Positions 40,354-48,773 of a DNA stretch of 64,000 nucleotides are shown piece after piece. Numbering within the stretch: the first letter of the stretch is position 1; each line of letters opens with the position of its first letter. Both the position numbers and the translations under genes were made by a program. The stretch is from Pontibacter oryzae (GTDB lineage: Bacteria; Bacteroidota; Bacteroidia; Cytophagales; Hymenobacteraceae), in NCBI RefSeq assembly GCF_003576375.1, contig NZ_QWGE01000004.1:310001-374000 (forward strand), given 5' to 3'. The notes below the pieces were generated by a model. That model ran no database searches. It was given only the letters and a program-made list of their open reading frames with translations, and had not been told where the DNA came from.

Positions 40354-42285
40354 ATGAGAACAATAGTTTTAGCTCTGGCATTTTTGCTGGTTTCCCAACA
40401 GGCAGTTTTAGCACAGCGAAACATCGAAACACGCCTAGGGTATAGTTACAACGATGATTTTCAGTTTTCGGATGAGTGGCAGTACCTCTCCACAGACATT
40501 TATCTGTACAATGGTAACCGCTTTACTCGCGTGCTCAACGAGCTGGAGCATGGCGCGCGCAAGCCCAAAAAGAAATATGGCAATGTGCTGGAGTACCTAC
40601 TTATAACGGCCCAGCTAAAGAATATGAAGCTCTTCGGCAACGATGATATCGTGTACCCGCTCTATAACTTCTCTATCACGCAGAATAACCGCGACTACAA
40701 AACGCAGGTGAGTGACCACCAGGAGGTGGTGCGTATTATTGATAAGATGCCGCTCGGCTCGGGTAACAACAGCATCGATGCCGTTATCAACGCCAAAGCT
40801 ATTACCAATGGCGAAAGCGACCAGGTTTTTAGCATGGTGGCAAATCAGTTGATGAACATTTCCAAGCTGACTACGCCTACAGGCGCCGTGCTATCGCTGG
40901 TAGGAGAGTTTGGAAGCTTGCTTAATGCCCGCGCCTCGAAAAAAGAGTATAAATTCAGCTCTACCATACGCCTCTACGAAGGCCAGGACTTTGATACGCG
41001 CCTGCACTCGGTGCGCATTTATGTGTTCGTGCCGAGCGATGTGAAGAAGGTGGACATTAAAACCGTGAAGCTGACTGACTACCTGCAGAAGAACCCAAAC
41101 AAGCTGGACCGACGGCAGTTGGAAGAGATGACTGGCTACAAGGATTACCCTTTTATGGTAGTCGCAAACTATAAATCGCTGTATAAAATGGATGTGCTCA
41201 CCGGCGATGAAGTGACGCTGGACCTGATCGAGAAGCGCAAACAGAAGATACAGGCAGCCTATGAGCAAAAAATGATCAACGACGAAACCTTCAGGCAGGA
41301 GAAGCTATATGTCGAGTTTCTGCGCGTATTCGCCGACATGAAGCAGAACCTGAACACGTATCGCCTGAACTACCGCAACAACAGCCCGGAGATTAACGCC
41401 AAAAACCTGTTCGGTATAGTGCAGGAGTATAAGCGCCTGAAAGGCACCTTCGATGCCCGCGAGAAAGAGTTTGCAAGCAACAGCACCTACCACAACATCT
41501 TCAGGGCAGAGTACGCAGCCATACTTAGCAATGCCGATCTATACTTAGAGGCAGACCATAACCTCAAAAACGGGAAGCTGCTGGTCAACACGCTCCGCGA
41601 TATCGAGTCGGATGCCAAAACCTGGAAAACGCCCGAGAAGCGCGAGGATGCCCTTGCCCGTTTATACGCTGTTGAGTTGCCGAAGGCAGAATACCTTTCC
41701 GCCTCCGTGGAAGGCGAGGCCATTGTGCGGCTGACTAAAAAATTGGAAGAGGAGCAGTATAACGAGCTTTTCCGGAAGGAAGTGCAGGAGCTAAGCAACA
41801 CAGATGCAACCGACGAAACGGTTGGCAAGCGCAATGCCCTGCTCGATAAGGCCACATCCAGCAAGTGCCAAAGCTGCCGCGACAAAGTACGCGAGGCTGT
41901 TACCGACTACAACAAACGCTACGACAGCTATAAACTGAAGCAGGCGCTATTAAAGAAACACGAGCTTAACCTGGCCGCCGAAGCCACAGTATTTAAGTAC
42001 CTGAAGCGCCAGCTTTGCATCGACAATAACCTGCAAACGGTTTCTTCTACCACTAACCAAGCCCTGGATCAGTACATCAGCCGCATGTATGAGAAAAACA
42101 GCGAGCTTGGCAAGTCTATAAAATCTTTAGATAGCCTGAACAAGTTGGAGGTAGCTGACGAGAAATTGCTGAAGGTGCAGGAGTATAACGCGCGCCTACA
42201 ACACCTGATAGATGAGGTAGAAAACAACTTTAGCATGCTCTACAGCTTGGATAAAAACCTCTGCAACTGTGGCGATGCCAGCTAA
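40354..42285 (+). CDS. Large secreted protein of unknown function
   Basis: 643 residues from MRTIVLALAFLLVSQQAVLA, a signal peptide; the frame is open 16 codons earlier without improving it. Residues about 25-300 look beta-rich (TRLGYSYNDDFQFSDEWQYL, STIRLYEGQDFDTRLHSVRI). Residues about 300-640 look helical and charged, coiled-coil prone, with Cys in SKCQSCRDKV, RQLCIDNN and NLCNCGDAS. I do not recognise any family. It is upstream of DUF421 by 42 nt on the same strand. Location is inferred as periplasmic or exported; no T9SS sorting domain is present. Confidence 0.8.
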   Translation: MRTIVLALAFLLVSQQAVLAQRNIETRLGYSYNDDFQFSDEWQYLSTDIYLYNGNRFTRVLNELEHGARKPKKKYGNVLEYLLITAQLKNMKLFGNDDIVYPLYNFSITQNNRDYKTQVSDHQEVVRIIDKMPLGSGNNSIDAVINAKAITNGESDQVFSMVANQLMNISKLTTPTGAVLSLVGEFGSLLNARASKKEYKFSSTIRLYEGQDFDTRLHSVRIYVFVPSDVKKVDIKTVKLTDYLQKNPNKLDRRQLEEMTGYKDYPFMVVANYKSLYKMDVLTGDEVTLDLIEKRKQKIQAAYEQKMINDETFRQEKLYVEFLRVFADMKQNLNTYRLNYRNNSPEINAKNLFGIVQEYKRLKGTFDAREKEFASNSTYHNIFRAEYAAILSNADLYLEADHNLKNGKLLVNTLRDIESDAKTWKTPEKREDALARLYAVELPKAEYLSASVEGEAIVRLTKKLEEEQYNELFRKEVQELSNTDATDETVGKRNALLDKATSSKCQSCRDKVREAVTDYNKRYDSYKLKQALLKKHELNLAAEATVFKYLKRQLCIDNNLQTVSSTTNQALDQYISRMYEKNSELGKSIKSLDSLNKLEVADEKLLKVQEYNARLQHLIDEVENNFSMLYSLDKNLCNCGDAS

Positions 42286-42327
42286 CGCAAGTATAACCCT
42301 TCAGAAAAAGCTCGCGTTTTCTGAAGT

Positions 42328-42834
42328 ATGCACGAAATACAGGACACGTTTAACTTACTGTTTGGCATTGACGACCAGACCCTGAGCTGGTGGCAAATGT
42401 CTTTTAGGGCCGTTGGGGTTTTCTTTGCGGCTCTTTTTATTATCCGGATCGGTAACCACCGGATCTTTGGCAAAAACACAGCCTTCGATATTATACTTGG
42501 TATTATTTATGGATCGGTGCTCAGCCGAGCCATAACAGGCAATGCCCCCTTCTGGCCTACCATTGTTGCTGCCCTAACGCTGGTTTTACTGCATAAAGGC
42601 CTTGCCGCGCTGGCTTACCATACCAACATCGGCGTAGGAAACTTGATAAAAGGCAAGGCGCGCGTTCTTGTAAAAGACGGAAAGCTGCAGCGTGAGGTAA
42701 TGCGGAGTAACAGCGTTACTGAGAACGATATCTTAGAGGCTTTGCGCAGTGCCGGACACAGCCCGGATATCAGCAATATAAAAGCAGCCTATCTAGAGCG
42801 CAGCGGCGACATCAGCATTAACTGTAACTCCTGA
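42328..42834 (+). CDS. DUF421 (YetF-type) membrane protein
   Basis: A 168-residue protein with three N-terminal helices (about 25-95) carrying RIGNHRIFGKNTAFDIILGI and IYGSVLSRAITGNAPFWPT, then a cytoplasmic domain with GKARVLVKDGKLQREVMRSN and ENDILEALRSAGHSPDISNI. This is the standard DUF421 architecture (YetF, YrbG-like). Function is not established. It follows the large secreted gene closely and is convergent with trxA. Confidence 0.92.
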   Translation: MHEIQDTFNLLFGIDDQTLSWWQMSFRAVGVFFAALFIIRIGNHRIFGKNTAFDIILGIIYGSVLSRAITGNAPFWPTIVAALTLVLLHKGLAALAYHTNIGVGNLIKGKARVLVKDGKLQREVMRSNSVTENDILEALRSAGHSPDISNIKAAYLERSGDISINCNS

Positions 42835-42838
42835 AAAA

Positions 42839-42876
42839 TAGAAGGCCTCTTCCGCAGAAGCAGAAGAGGCCTTCTA
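42839..42876. terminator. Hairpin between convergent DUF421 and trxA genes
   Basis: A 14-bp perfect stem TAGAAGGCCTCTTC/GAAGAGGCCTTCTA with a 10-nt loop. T-tracts on either side are weak, so termination efficiency is uncertain. Confidence 0.7.
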
Positions 42877-42892
42877 ATAAACTTATTTATAC

Positions 42893-43219
42893 TTACGCCA
42901 TTTGAGCATCCAGCTTCTGAGACAGTACGTTCTTCGGAACGGCGCCCACTTGCTTATCTACTACTTCGCCGTTTTTGAAAACAAGAAGCGTTGGGATGCT
43001 GCGGATACCGAATTTAGCAGATGTTTGCGGGTTTGCGTCTACGTCTACTTTACCGATAACGGCTTTGCCTTCGTACTCGCCAGCCAGTTCCTCTACAATC
43101 GGACCTACCATGCGGCATGGTCCGCACCACTCTGCCCAAAAGTCTACAAGTACTGGTTTATCTGAATTGATGATCTCATCAAAATTTGCGTCTGTAATTT
43201 CTATCGCTTTGTTAGCCAT
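42893..43219 (-). CDS. trxA: Thioredoxin
   Basis: A 108-residue canonical thioredoxin. The active site is WCGPC (31-35) in VDFWAEWCGPCRMVGP. The cis-proline loop is FGIRSIPTLLVFKNGE. It reduces disulfides in cytosolic enzymes with NADPH and thioredoxin reductase. It is monocistronic and convergent with DUF421 across a hairpin; a 413-bp gap separates it from the divergent lipoprotein gene. Confidence 0.97.
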   Translation of the reverse strand: MANKAIEITDANFDEIINSDKPVLVDFWAEWCGPCRMVGPIVEELAGEYEGKAVIGKVDVDANPQTSAKFGIRSIPTLLVFKNGEVVDKQVGAVPKNVLSQKLDAQMA

Positions 43220-43632
43220 AACTTTATTGTTTTGTTGTGTTTATTTCAATGGTTAAATATAATAACAATTGTAGGTTTGGCAAATATGGCTCCAAACTCG
43301 TTCACCCTGACAGGCTGTCTTGTTTCGGGCCAGCCAACCATGTTTGATATACTTACGACAATGCGAAGTATAAGATACTGTTTGTTTGTATCAACAAATG
43401 TTGTGAATAAAAGTTTTGAAAGCAAATAATATAGCCAAAGAAGTATAAAACCTGGAGAACACCTGAAATTTTTGAAAGCCATAGAAAAGCTAACGCCTCA
43501 GGGGCAGGTGATTGCAAGTTGATCCACAAATGGCAGCAAAGAAGTGGTGAATAGACTAATTTATGGAGCGAATGCAAAATCTCAGTGAATAGGCTGCATC
43601 GTAAGTAGGATTCATCTTATAACTATCATACT
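43220..43632. other. 413-bp divergent intergenic region
   Basis: AT-rich DNA between trxA and the lipoprotein gene. It has several AAGTATA/TATACTT words (near 43350, 43365 and 43441). A minus-strand open frame spans part of it but has no family features. No strong hairpin was seen. Confidence 0.55.
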
Positions 43633-44634
43633 ATGAAACACTTATTAACTTACAGCACATTGTTTGCTACCGCCTTGTTAACTTTATCCTCCTGCGACAA
43701 AGACGACGAAATTGATTTTAACTTCCCTGATACCGGCAGCATGGCTTATGTCAGCAGTAACACCAGCGGCATGGTTACAATGATAGATGCCGATGGCTTA
43801 ACAGATGTATCCGTGAAGCAGAAAAAGATTGCCTCCATGGATGCTGACGGCATTTACTACAACGATAAGCGGAACGAAATCATTTTGGCATCGCGCACTA
43901 CCAACAGGCTGGAGGCTTACCAGAAGCAAAAAAATGGCTCTTTGGAAATCAAAACTACCAGTACTCCGGATTTTAGCAATGCCCGCGAAATTGCTGTAAG
44001 CGGAAATATGATTGTAGTGGCACAGGACGCTGACCCGGCACTAAATGGCAACATGAACCGCCTGTACGTTTACGAGCGCACCCCAAGCGGCATTCGTTAC
44101 CGCAACACCTATAATGTAGGCTTTAACCTATGGGGTATCCATGCCGAAGGTAGTGCTCTATGGGCTGTGGCAGATAACACCGGCGACATCGTATATTTCG
44201 AGAACTTTTTCTCTAACTCGAATGGTATGATTCAGCCTACCAAGCGCGTAACTATAGAAGGTATCGTAAGGACACATGGCATTACTTATTCTAAGGCAGA
44301 CGATAAGATGGTGTTGACGGATGTAGGCGACGGAGCCGTGGCAGACGATGGCGCAATAGTGGTGATCAGCAACTTTAGCTCAGTGTTTCGTGGCACAGCT
44401 AACGGCGGTACTATAGGAGCAAATGCCCAGGTAAGAATTGCAGGTAGCAACACCATGCTAGGCAACCCCGTGGATGTAGCCTACGATGAAGACAGCAAGT
44501 ATATTTATGTGGCTGAAAGGGCCAACGGAGGCGGCAAAGTGCTAATTTTTGAAATGCCAACTTCTAACGGAAACCCGATGCCAGGCTATTCTAAAAATGT
44601 GGCCGGTGCAGCAGCCATTTACCTGCATCAGTAA
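43633..44634 (+). CDS. Beta-propeller-like lipoprotein
   Basis: A 333-residue protein. Signal peptide with lipobox LSSC near residue 20, followed by an acidic linker (DKDDEIDFNFPD). The rest has repeated blade-like units (GSMAYVSSNTSGMVTMIDAD, NAREIAVSGNMIVVAQDADP, NLWGIHAEGSALWAVADNTG, GNPVDVAYDEDSKYIYVAER), suggesting a seven-bladed propeller of the YncE/NHL type. The ligand is unknown. A strong palindrome follows, shared with dnaE. Confidence 0.82.
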   Translation: MKHLLTYSTLFATALLTLSSCDKDDEIDFNFPDTGSMAYVSSNTSGMVTMIDADGLTDVSVKQKKIASMDADGIYYNDKRNEIILASRTTNRLEAYQKQKNGSLEIKTTSTPDFSNAREIAVSGNMIVVAQDADPALNGNMNRLYVYERTPSGIRYRNTYNVGFNLWGIHAEGSALWAVADNTGDIVYFENFFSNSNGMIQPTKRVTIEGIVRTHGITYSKADDKMVLTDVGDGAVADDGAIVVISNFSSVFRGTANGGTIGANAQVRIAGSNTMLGNPVDVAYDEDSKYIYVAERANGGGKVLIFEMPTSNGNPMPGYSKNVAGAAAIYLHQ

Positions 44635-44653
44635 TTGGTTTCTCATTATTAAC

Positions 44654-44691
44654 GCAAAAGCGCCCCAGTAATATTACTGGGGCGCTTTTGC
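44654..44691. terminator. Perfect 38-bp palindrome, bidirectional terminator
   Basis: GCAAAAGCGCCCCAGTAAT followed directly by its exact complement, with no spacer. It lies between the convergent lipoprotein and dnaE genes. Confidence 0.9.
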
Positions 44692-44728
44692 ATATTTATA
44701 GCCAGGTGAACTTTTAACTTAGCTAAAC

Positions 44729-47700
44729 CTAAATTAGCTTGCAGGCACCTAAGCCCAAGTCTTTAATGGATGTAAGAAACACTTTCGGGTCAATTCTATA
44801 CTTGCGCGAATACGTTGGCAGGGCCATCTGCTCATCAGGCACAAGCAAGGTAATTTCCAAACGTTTTTGGCCTGGGCTGGCGATGATGGCATTCTCAAGC
44901 GCTTCGGCCAAGTTGGGCGTAAAGTGCTGCAGGTTAATGTTGAGCTGCACGCCCTGCGCCATTTTATCGGTAATATCGCCGAGCAGCTGGATATTTTGTG
45001 GTTTCAGCTCCCACTGGTCCTCGGATTTGTAACGCAGCTGCACTTTGCCTCGGATGAACAAGTATAAACCCATCTTGAGGTAAGGCGAGAACTTCACGTA
45101 GTCTTCCCCAAACAGCGCCATCTGCATGGAGGTGTCGTAATCCTCGATGGTGAACAGCGCGAACGGGTTGCCATTTTTAGCGGTACGGATCACGACATCT
45201 GTTACCATACCGGCCACGTTCACATCGCGGTTTTTATACTCTTCGATCTTATCCAGCGGGCAAGTGCAGTAGGAGTCAATCTCCAGCTTAAACTGATCGA
45301 GCGGGTGACCCGACATATAGAAACCCACCACTTCCTTTTCGCGGCGAAGCATCTCAGCCTGCGTCCAAACGGGTACTTCCGGTACCTTTGGCATGGGGGC
45401 TGCCACAGCGGCTCCGCCTCCAAATAAGGATTGCTGCGCGGCCTGTTGCTCTGCCTGGTAGTTGTTGCCAAAGCGCACGGCCTTTTCCAGCAACGGCATG
45501 GTCTCGCCTTCGGGCACCTCAATCAGTTGGGCGCGGTGGTATAGCTCCCACGAGTCGAAGCAGCCGGCCAGGGCCATACTTTCGAAGGTTTTCTTATTCA
45601 CGGCACGCAAGTTCACGCGCTTGGCAAAATCGAAAATATCCTGGTATGGGCCGTTAGCCTCTCTTTCAGAGATGATCGCATCCACAGCCGATTCGCCAGT
45701 TCCTTTTATCGCTGCCAAGCCAAAACGGATGTTGCCTTCCTCATTCACGTTGAATTTCAGTAAGGATTCGTTCACGTCCGGGCCAAGCACCTGTACGCCC
45801 TGCTTGCGCGCCTCCTCAATAAAGAACGTCACCTTTTTGATGTCGTTCATGTTGTTGGTGAGCACCGCGGCCATGTACTCGGCAGGGTAGTGCGCCTTCA
45901 GGTAGCCGGTCTGGTAAGCCACCACGGAGTAGGCGGCAGAGTGGGAGCGGTTAAAGCCGTACTGGGCAAACTTCTCCATCACGTCGAATACCTCCGAGGC
46001 CTTTTTAGCGGGGATTTTATGAATTTCGGCGGCTCCGGCAATGAATTTCTCACGCTCCTCGGCCATCTTCTTCATATCCTTCTTACCCATGGCGCGGCGC
46101 AGCAAGTCGGCACCGCCCAGCGAGTAACCGGCCAGAATCTGGGCCGTCTGCATGATTTGCTCCTGATATACCATGATACCATAGGAGTAGTTCAGGATCG
46201 GCTCCAGCAGCTCGTGCGGGTACTCTACCTCCTCGCGCCCATGTTTCCGGTTAATGAAGTTCGGGATGAACTGCATCGGGCCCGGGCGGTAAAGGGCATT
46301 CATCGCAATCAGGTCTTCAATGTTGGTGGGCTGCAGGTCCTTGAGGTACATGCGCATCCCCTCCGACTCGAACTGGAACGTACCGATGGTGTCGCCACGC
46401 TGGTAAAGCTGGTAGGTTTTCTCGTCGTCTATCGGAATGTTGTCGATGTCAATCTCAACGCCATGGTTTTTCTTGATGAGTTCCATGGCGTCCTTGATGA
46501 TGGTTAGGGTTTTCAGGCCCAGGAAGTCCATCTTCAGCATGCCCGCGCTCTCAATCACCTTCCCATCGAACTGCGTCACTAGCAGGTCAGCGTCTTTGGA
46601 GGTAGAAACCGGAATGTAATTGGTAATATCATCCGGGGCAATGATTACACCCGCCGCATGTATACCAGTGTTACGAACCGAGCCTTCCAGCTTTTCGGCC
46701 AGCTTTAGTACAGCGGCGCGGTGATCATTGCCCTCACGGATAGCGGCCAGGTCCAGGTTCTCCATGAAGGCCTTGGCCAGCGTAGTGCCCGGGGTATCCG
46801 GTACCATCTTGGCCAGTTCGTTGGCTTCGGCAAGCGGCAAAGAGGTTGAGCGAGCCACGTCTTTGATGGACGATTTAGCCGCCATGGTACCAAAGGTGAT
46901 GATCTGGGCTACCTGCGTTTTGCCATACTTCTCCACCACGTAGTCAATCACGCGCTGGCGGTTCACGTCGTCAAAGTCAATATCGATATCGGGCATGGAT
47001 ACACGCTCCGGGTTCAGGAATCGCTCGAAGAGCAGGTTATACTTGATCGGGTCGATGTTGGTGATACCGATGCAATAGGCCACCGCCGAACCAGCAGCCG
47101 AGCCACGGCCCGGCCCCACGAACACACCCATGTCGCGGCCACGGTTAATGAAGTCCTGCACAATAAGGAAGTAACCGGCAAAGCCCATCGTTTCTACAAT
47201 GCGCAGCTCATAATCCAGGCGCTCTTCAATTTCTGGGGTAATGTCGGTATAGCGTTTCTTGGCACCCACATAGGTTAGGTGGCGCAGGAAAGCATCCGGC
47301 CCGGCATGCTCCGGCGGGATCGGGAAGTTGGGCAGCAGGATGTCGCGCTTGAGTTTGGGCGGCGTGATCTTGTCCACGATCTCATTGGTATTGTCCACGG
47401 CCTGCGGCACGTCCTTGAACAGTTCGTTCATCTCGGCCTGCGTCTTGAAGTAGAACTGGTCGTTGGGGAAGCCAAAGCGCGTTTTAGGTCCGGCCTCGTC
47501 AATGCGGTTCAGCATCTGGCGCACGCTGGACTGGTTGCCATACTTGTTGCGCACATTCTCCACCGTGTCGTAGATCACCTTCTGGTCATCCGACAGGAAG
47601 CGGTAATACTTCGTCTGGAAGTCACCCACCGGTGTGCTTTGGTCCTCGCCGGTGTTCACGCAGAGGAGAATGTCGTGCGCGTTCCAGTCGTCCTGGTCCA

Positions 47701-48352
47701 CGTAGTGCGAGTCGTTGGTGCAGATAACCTTTACGTTATACTTATGCGCCCACTTCAGCAATACCTGGTTAATGTCTTCCTGGCTTTTGCCGGTGCCATC
47801 AATGTTCATCAGGCCGTGGCGCTGAATCTCGATATAGTAATCCTCTCCGAACACATCGAGCCACCACTTAAAAATCTCCTCGGCTTCTTCCTCGCTTTTC
47901 CAGAGGATGGCCTGTGGCACCTCGGCACCAATACAGCAGCTGGTGGCAATCAGGCCTTTACTATACTTCAGCAGCAGTTCCTTGTCAATACGCGGCCACT
48001 TGCTATACACGCCCTCGATGTAAGAAAGCGAGCAGAGCTTGGCCAGGTTCTGATAGCCCTCCTGGTCTTTGGCGAGCAGCAACTGGTGGTGGCGCACATC
48101 CTTTACCTCCTTGCTGAAGGTTTTGAGGTGACGGTCCTTCACAAGGTAAAACTCGCAGCCCACAATTGGCTTCACGTTATACTTGTTGGCCTCAGCCACA
48201 AAGTTGAAGGCGGCGAACATGTTTCCGTGGTCTGTCATGGCCACAGCGGGCATGCCATCGGCCTGCGCCTTTTTCATGAGCGCGCTGATGCTGGCCTGGC
48301 CGTCGAGCAGCGAGTACTGGGTATGGGTATGTAAATGCGAAAAAACGGGCAA
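44729..48352 (-). CDS. dnaE: DNA polymerase III subunit alpha (DnaE)
   Basis: A 1207-residue replicative polymerase. The N-terminal PHP domain starts HLHTHTQYSLLDG and has MTDHGNMFAAF. The catalytic palm has GRGSAAGSAVAYCIGITNID and the acidic triad region PDIDIDFDD. The fingers, a helix-hairpin-helix region and an OB domain (VNVAGMVTDVVIRTAKNGNP) follow in order. The start codon is TTG: the next in-frame ATG lies beyond the first PHP motif, and an in-frame stop lies seven codons upstream. An AT-rich inverted-repeat element begins 9 nt before this start, which is unusual for an essential gene. Confidence 0.97.
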   Translation of the reverse strand: MPVFSHLHTHTQYSLLDGQASISALMKKAQADGMPAVAMTDHGNMFAAFNFVAEANKYNVKPIVGCEFYLVKDRHLKTFSKEVKDVRHHQLLLAKDQEGYQNLAKLCSLSYIEGVYSKWPRIDKELLLKYSKGLIATSCCIGAEVPQAILWKSEEEAEEIFKWWLDVFGEDYYIEIQRHGLMNIDGTGKSQEDINQVLLKWAHKYNVKVICTNDSHYVDQDDWNAHDILLCVNTGEDQSTPVGDFQTKYYRFLSDDQKVIYDTVENVRNKYGNQSSVRQMLNRIDEAGPKTRFGFPNDQFYFKTQAEMNELFKDVPQAVDNTNEIVDKITPPKLKRDILLPNFPIPPEHAGPDAFLRHLTYVGAKKRYTDITPEIEERLDYELRIVETMGFAGYFLIVQDFINRGRDMGVFVGPGRGSAAGSAVAYCIGITNIDPIKYNLLFERFLNPERVSMPDIDIDFDDVNRQRVIDYVVEKYGKTQVAQIITFGTMAAKSSIKDVARSTSLPLAEANELAKMVPDTPGTTLAKAFMENLDLAAIREGNDHRAAVLKLAEKLEGSVRNTGIHAAGVIIAPDDITNYIPVSTSKDADLLVTQFDGKVIESAGMLKMDFLGLKTLTIIKDAMELIKKNHGVEIDIDNIPIDDEKTYQLYQRGDTIGTFQFESEGMRMYLKDLQPTNIEDLIAMNALYRPGPMQFIPNFINRKHGREEVEYPHELLEPILNYSYGIMVYQEQIMQTAQILAGYSLGGADLLRRAMGKKDMKKMAEEREKFIAGAAEIHKIPAKKASEVFDVMEKFAQYGFNRSHSAAYSVVAYQTGYLKAHYPAEYMAAVLTNNMNDIKKVTFFIEEARKQGVQVLGPDVNESLLKFNVNEEGNIRFGLAAIKGTGESAVDAIISEREANGPYQDIFDFAKRVNLRAVNKKTFESMALAGCFDSWELYHRAQLIEVPEGETMPLLEKAVRFGNNYQAEQQAAQQSLFGGGAAVAAPMPKVPEVPVWTQAEMLRREKEVVGFYMSGHPLDQFKLEIDSYCTCPLDKIEEYKNRDVNVAGMVTDVVIRTAKNGNPFALFTIEDYDTSMQMALFGEDYVKFSPYLKMGLYLFIRGKVQLRYKSEDQWELKPQNIQLLGDITDKMAQGVQLNINLQHFTPNLAEALENAIIASPGQKRLEITLLVPDEQMALPTYSRKYRIDPKVFLTSIKDLGLGACKLI

Positions 48353-48773
48353 ATCTCTAGGAATTAGAAATTAAAAAATATGAATTAGAAATGGCTTTAA
48401 AGCTAGAATAAGTAGTTCCAACTATATCCAAACCGAAGAATTTTAGAGGCAAACTATGACGATCAACAAAGCAAAAACAGCTAAGCCTCACCCTCATAAT
48501 TTTTAATTTCTAATTTTTAATTCAGCTTGGCACAAGCCATTAATGGGATGTTAAAATTACGGAAAAACGGCCCACCTCCCAAACCTTATGCGGCCTTAGC
48601 TGTAACAAAATAGCTGGCACAATAGTCTCGGCGAGGACAGAAATAAGTGCCAGGCAAGGAAAGCCTTCCCGTGGCGCCTGGAGTTGGCTTTTGTGCTTTC
48701 CATAAAAATCCATCAAACTAAAACCACCCACACGTATAGACAAGGCCAGCACAGGGCAGGAGCGAATGAAACT
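48353..48773. other. 421-bp divergent intergenic region holding an inverted-repeat element
   Basis: This region separates dnaE from the MFS exporter. Its left 165 bp are the AT-rich element described separately. The right part has no convincing gene. The frame of the exporter is open for 30 codons before its ATG but reads as non-native sequence. Confidence 0.6.
48362..48515. repeat. AT-rich element bounded by 22-bp inverted arms
   Basis: The left arm (48362-48383) starts AATTAGAAATTAAAAA; the right arm (48494-48515) is its complement with 21 of 22 positions matching; 110 nt lie between. Extra copies of the unit flank each arm (TGAATTAGAAAT on the left, TTTTTAATTC on the right). The element abuts the dnaE start. 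Confidence 0.7.

Noticed and set aside
43246..43482. A 78-codon minus-strand frame upstream of trxA
   Set aside because: It has no family features, no start signal, and lies in AT-rich DNA between divergent genes.
47279..48334. A 351-codon open frame on the plus strand antisense to dnaE
   Set aside because: It is fully inside the dnaE coding region, is rich in His/Leu/Val as expected of a complementary frame, and shows no domain.
48684..48773. An upstream extension of the MFS exporter start
   Set aside because: The extra 30 residues are hydrophilic and unlike the family, while the ATG at 48774 gives a normal first cytoplasmic segment.
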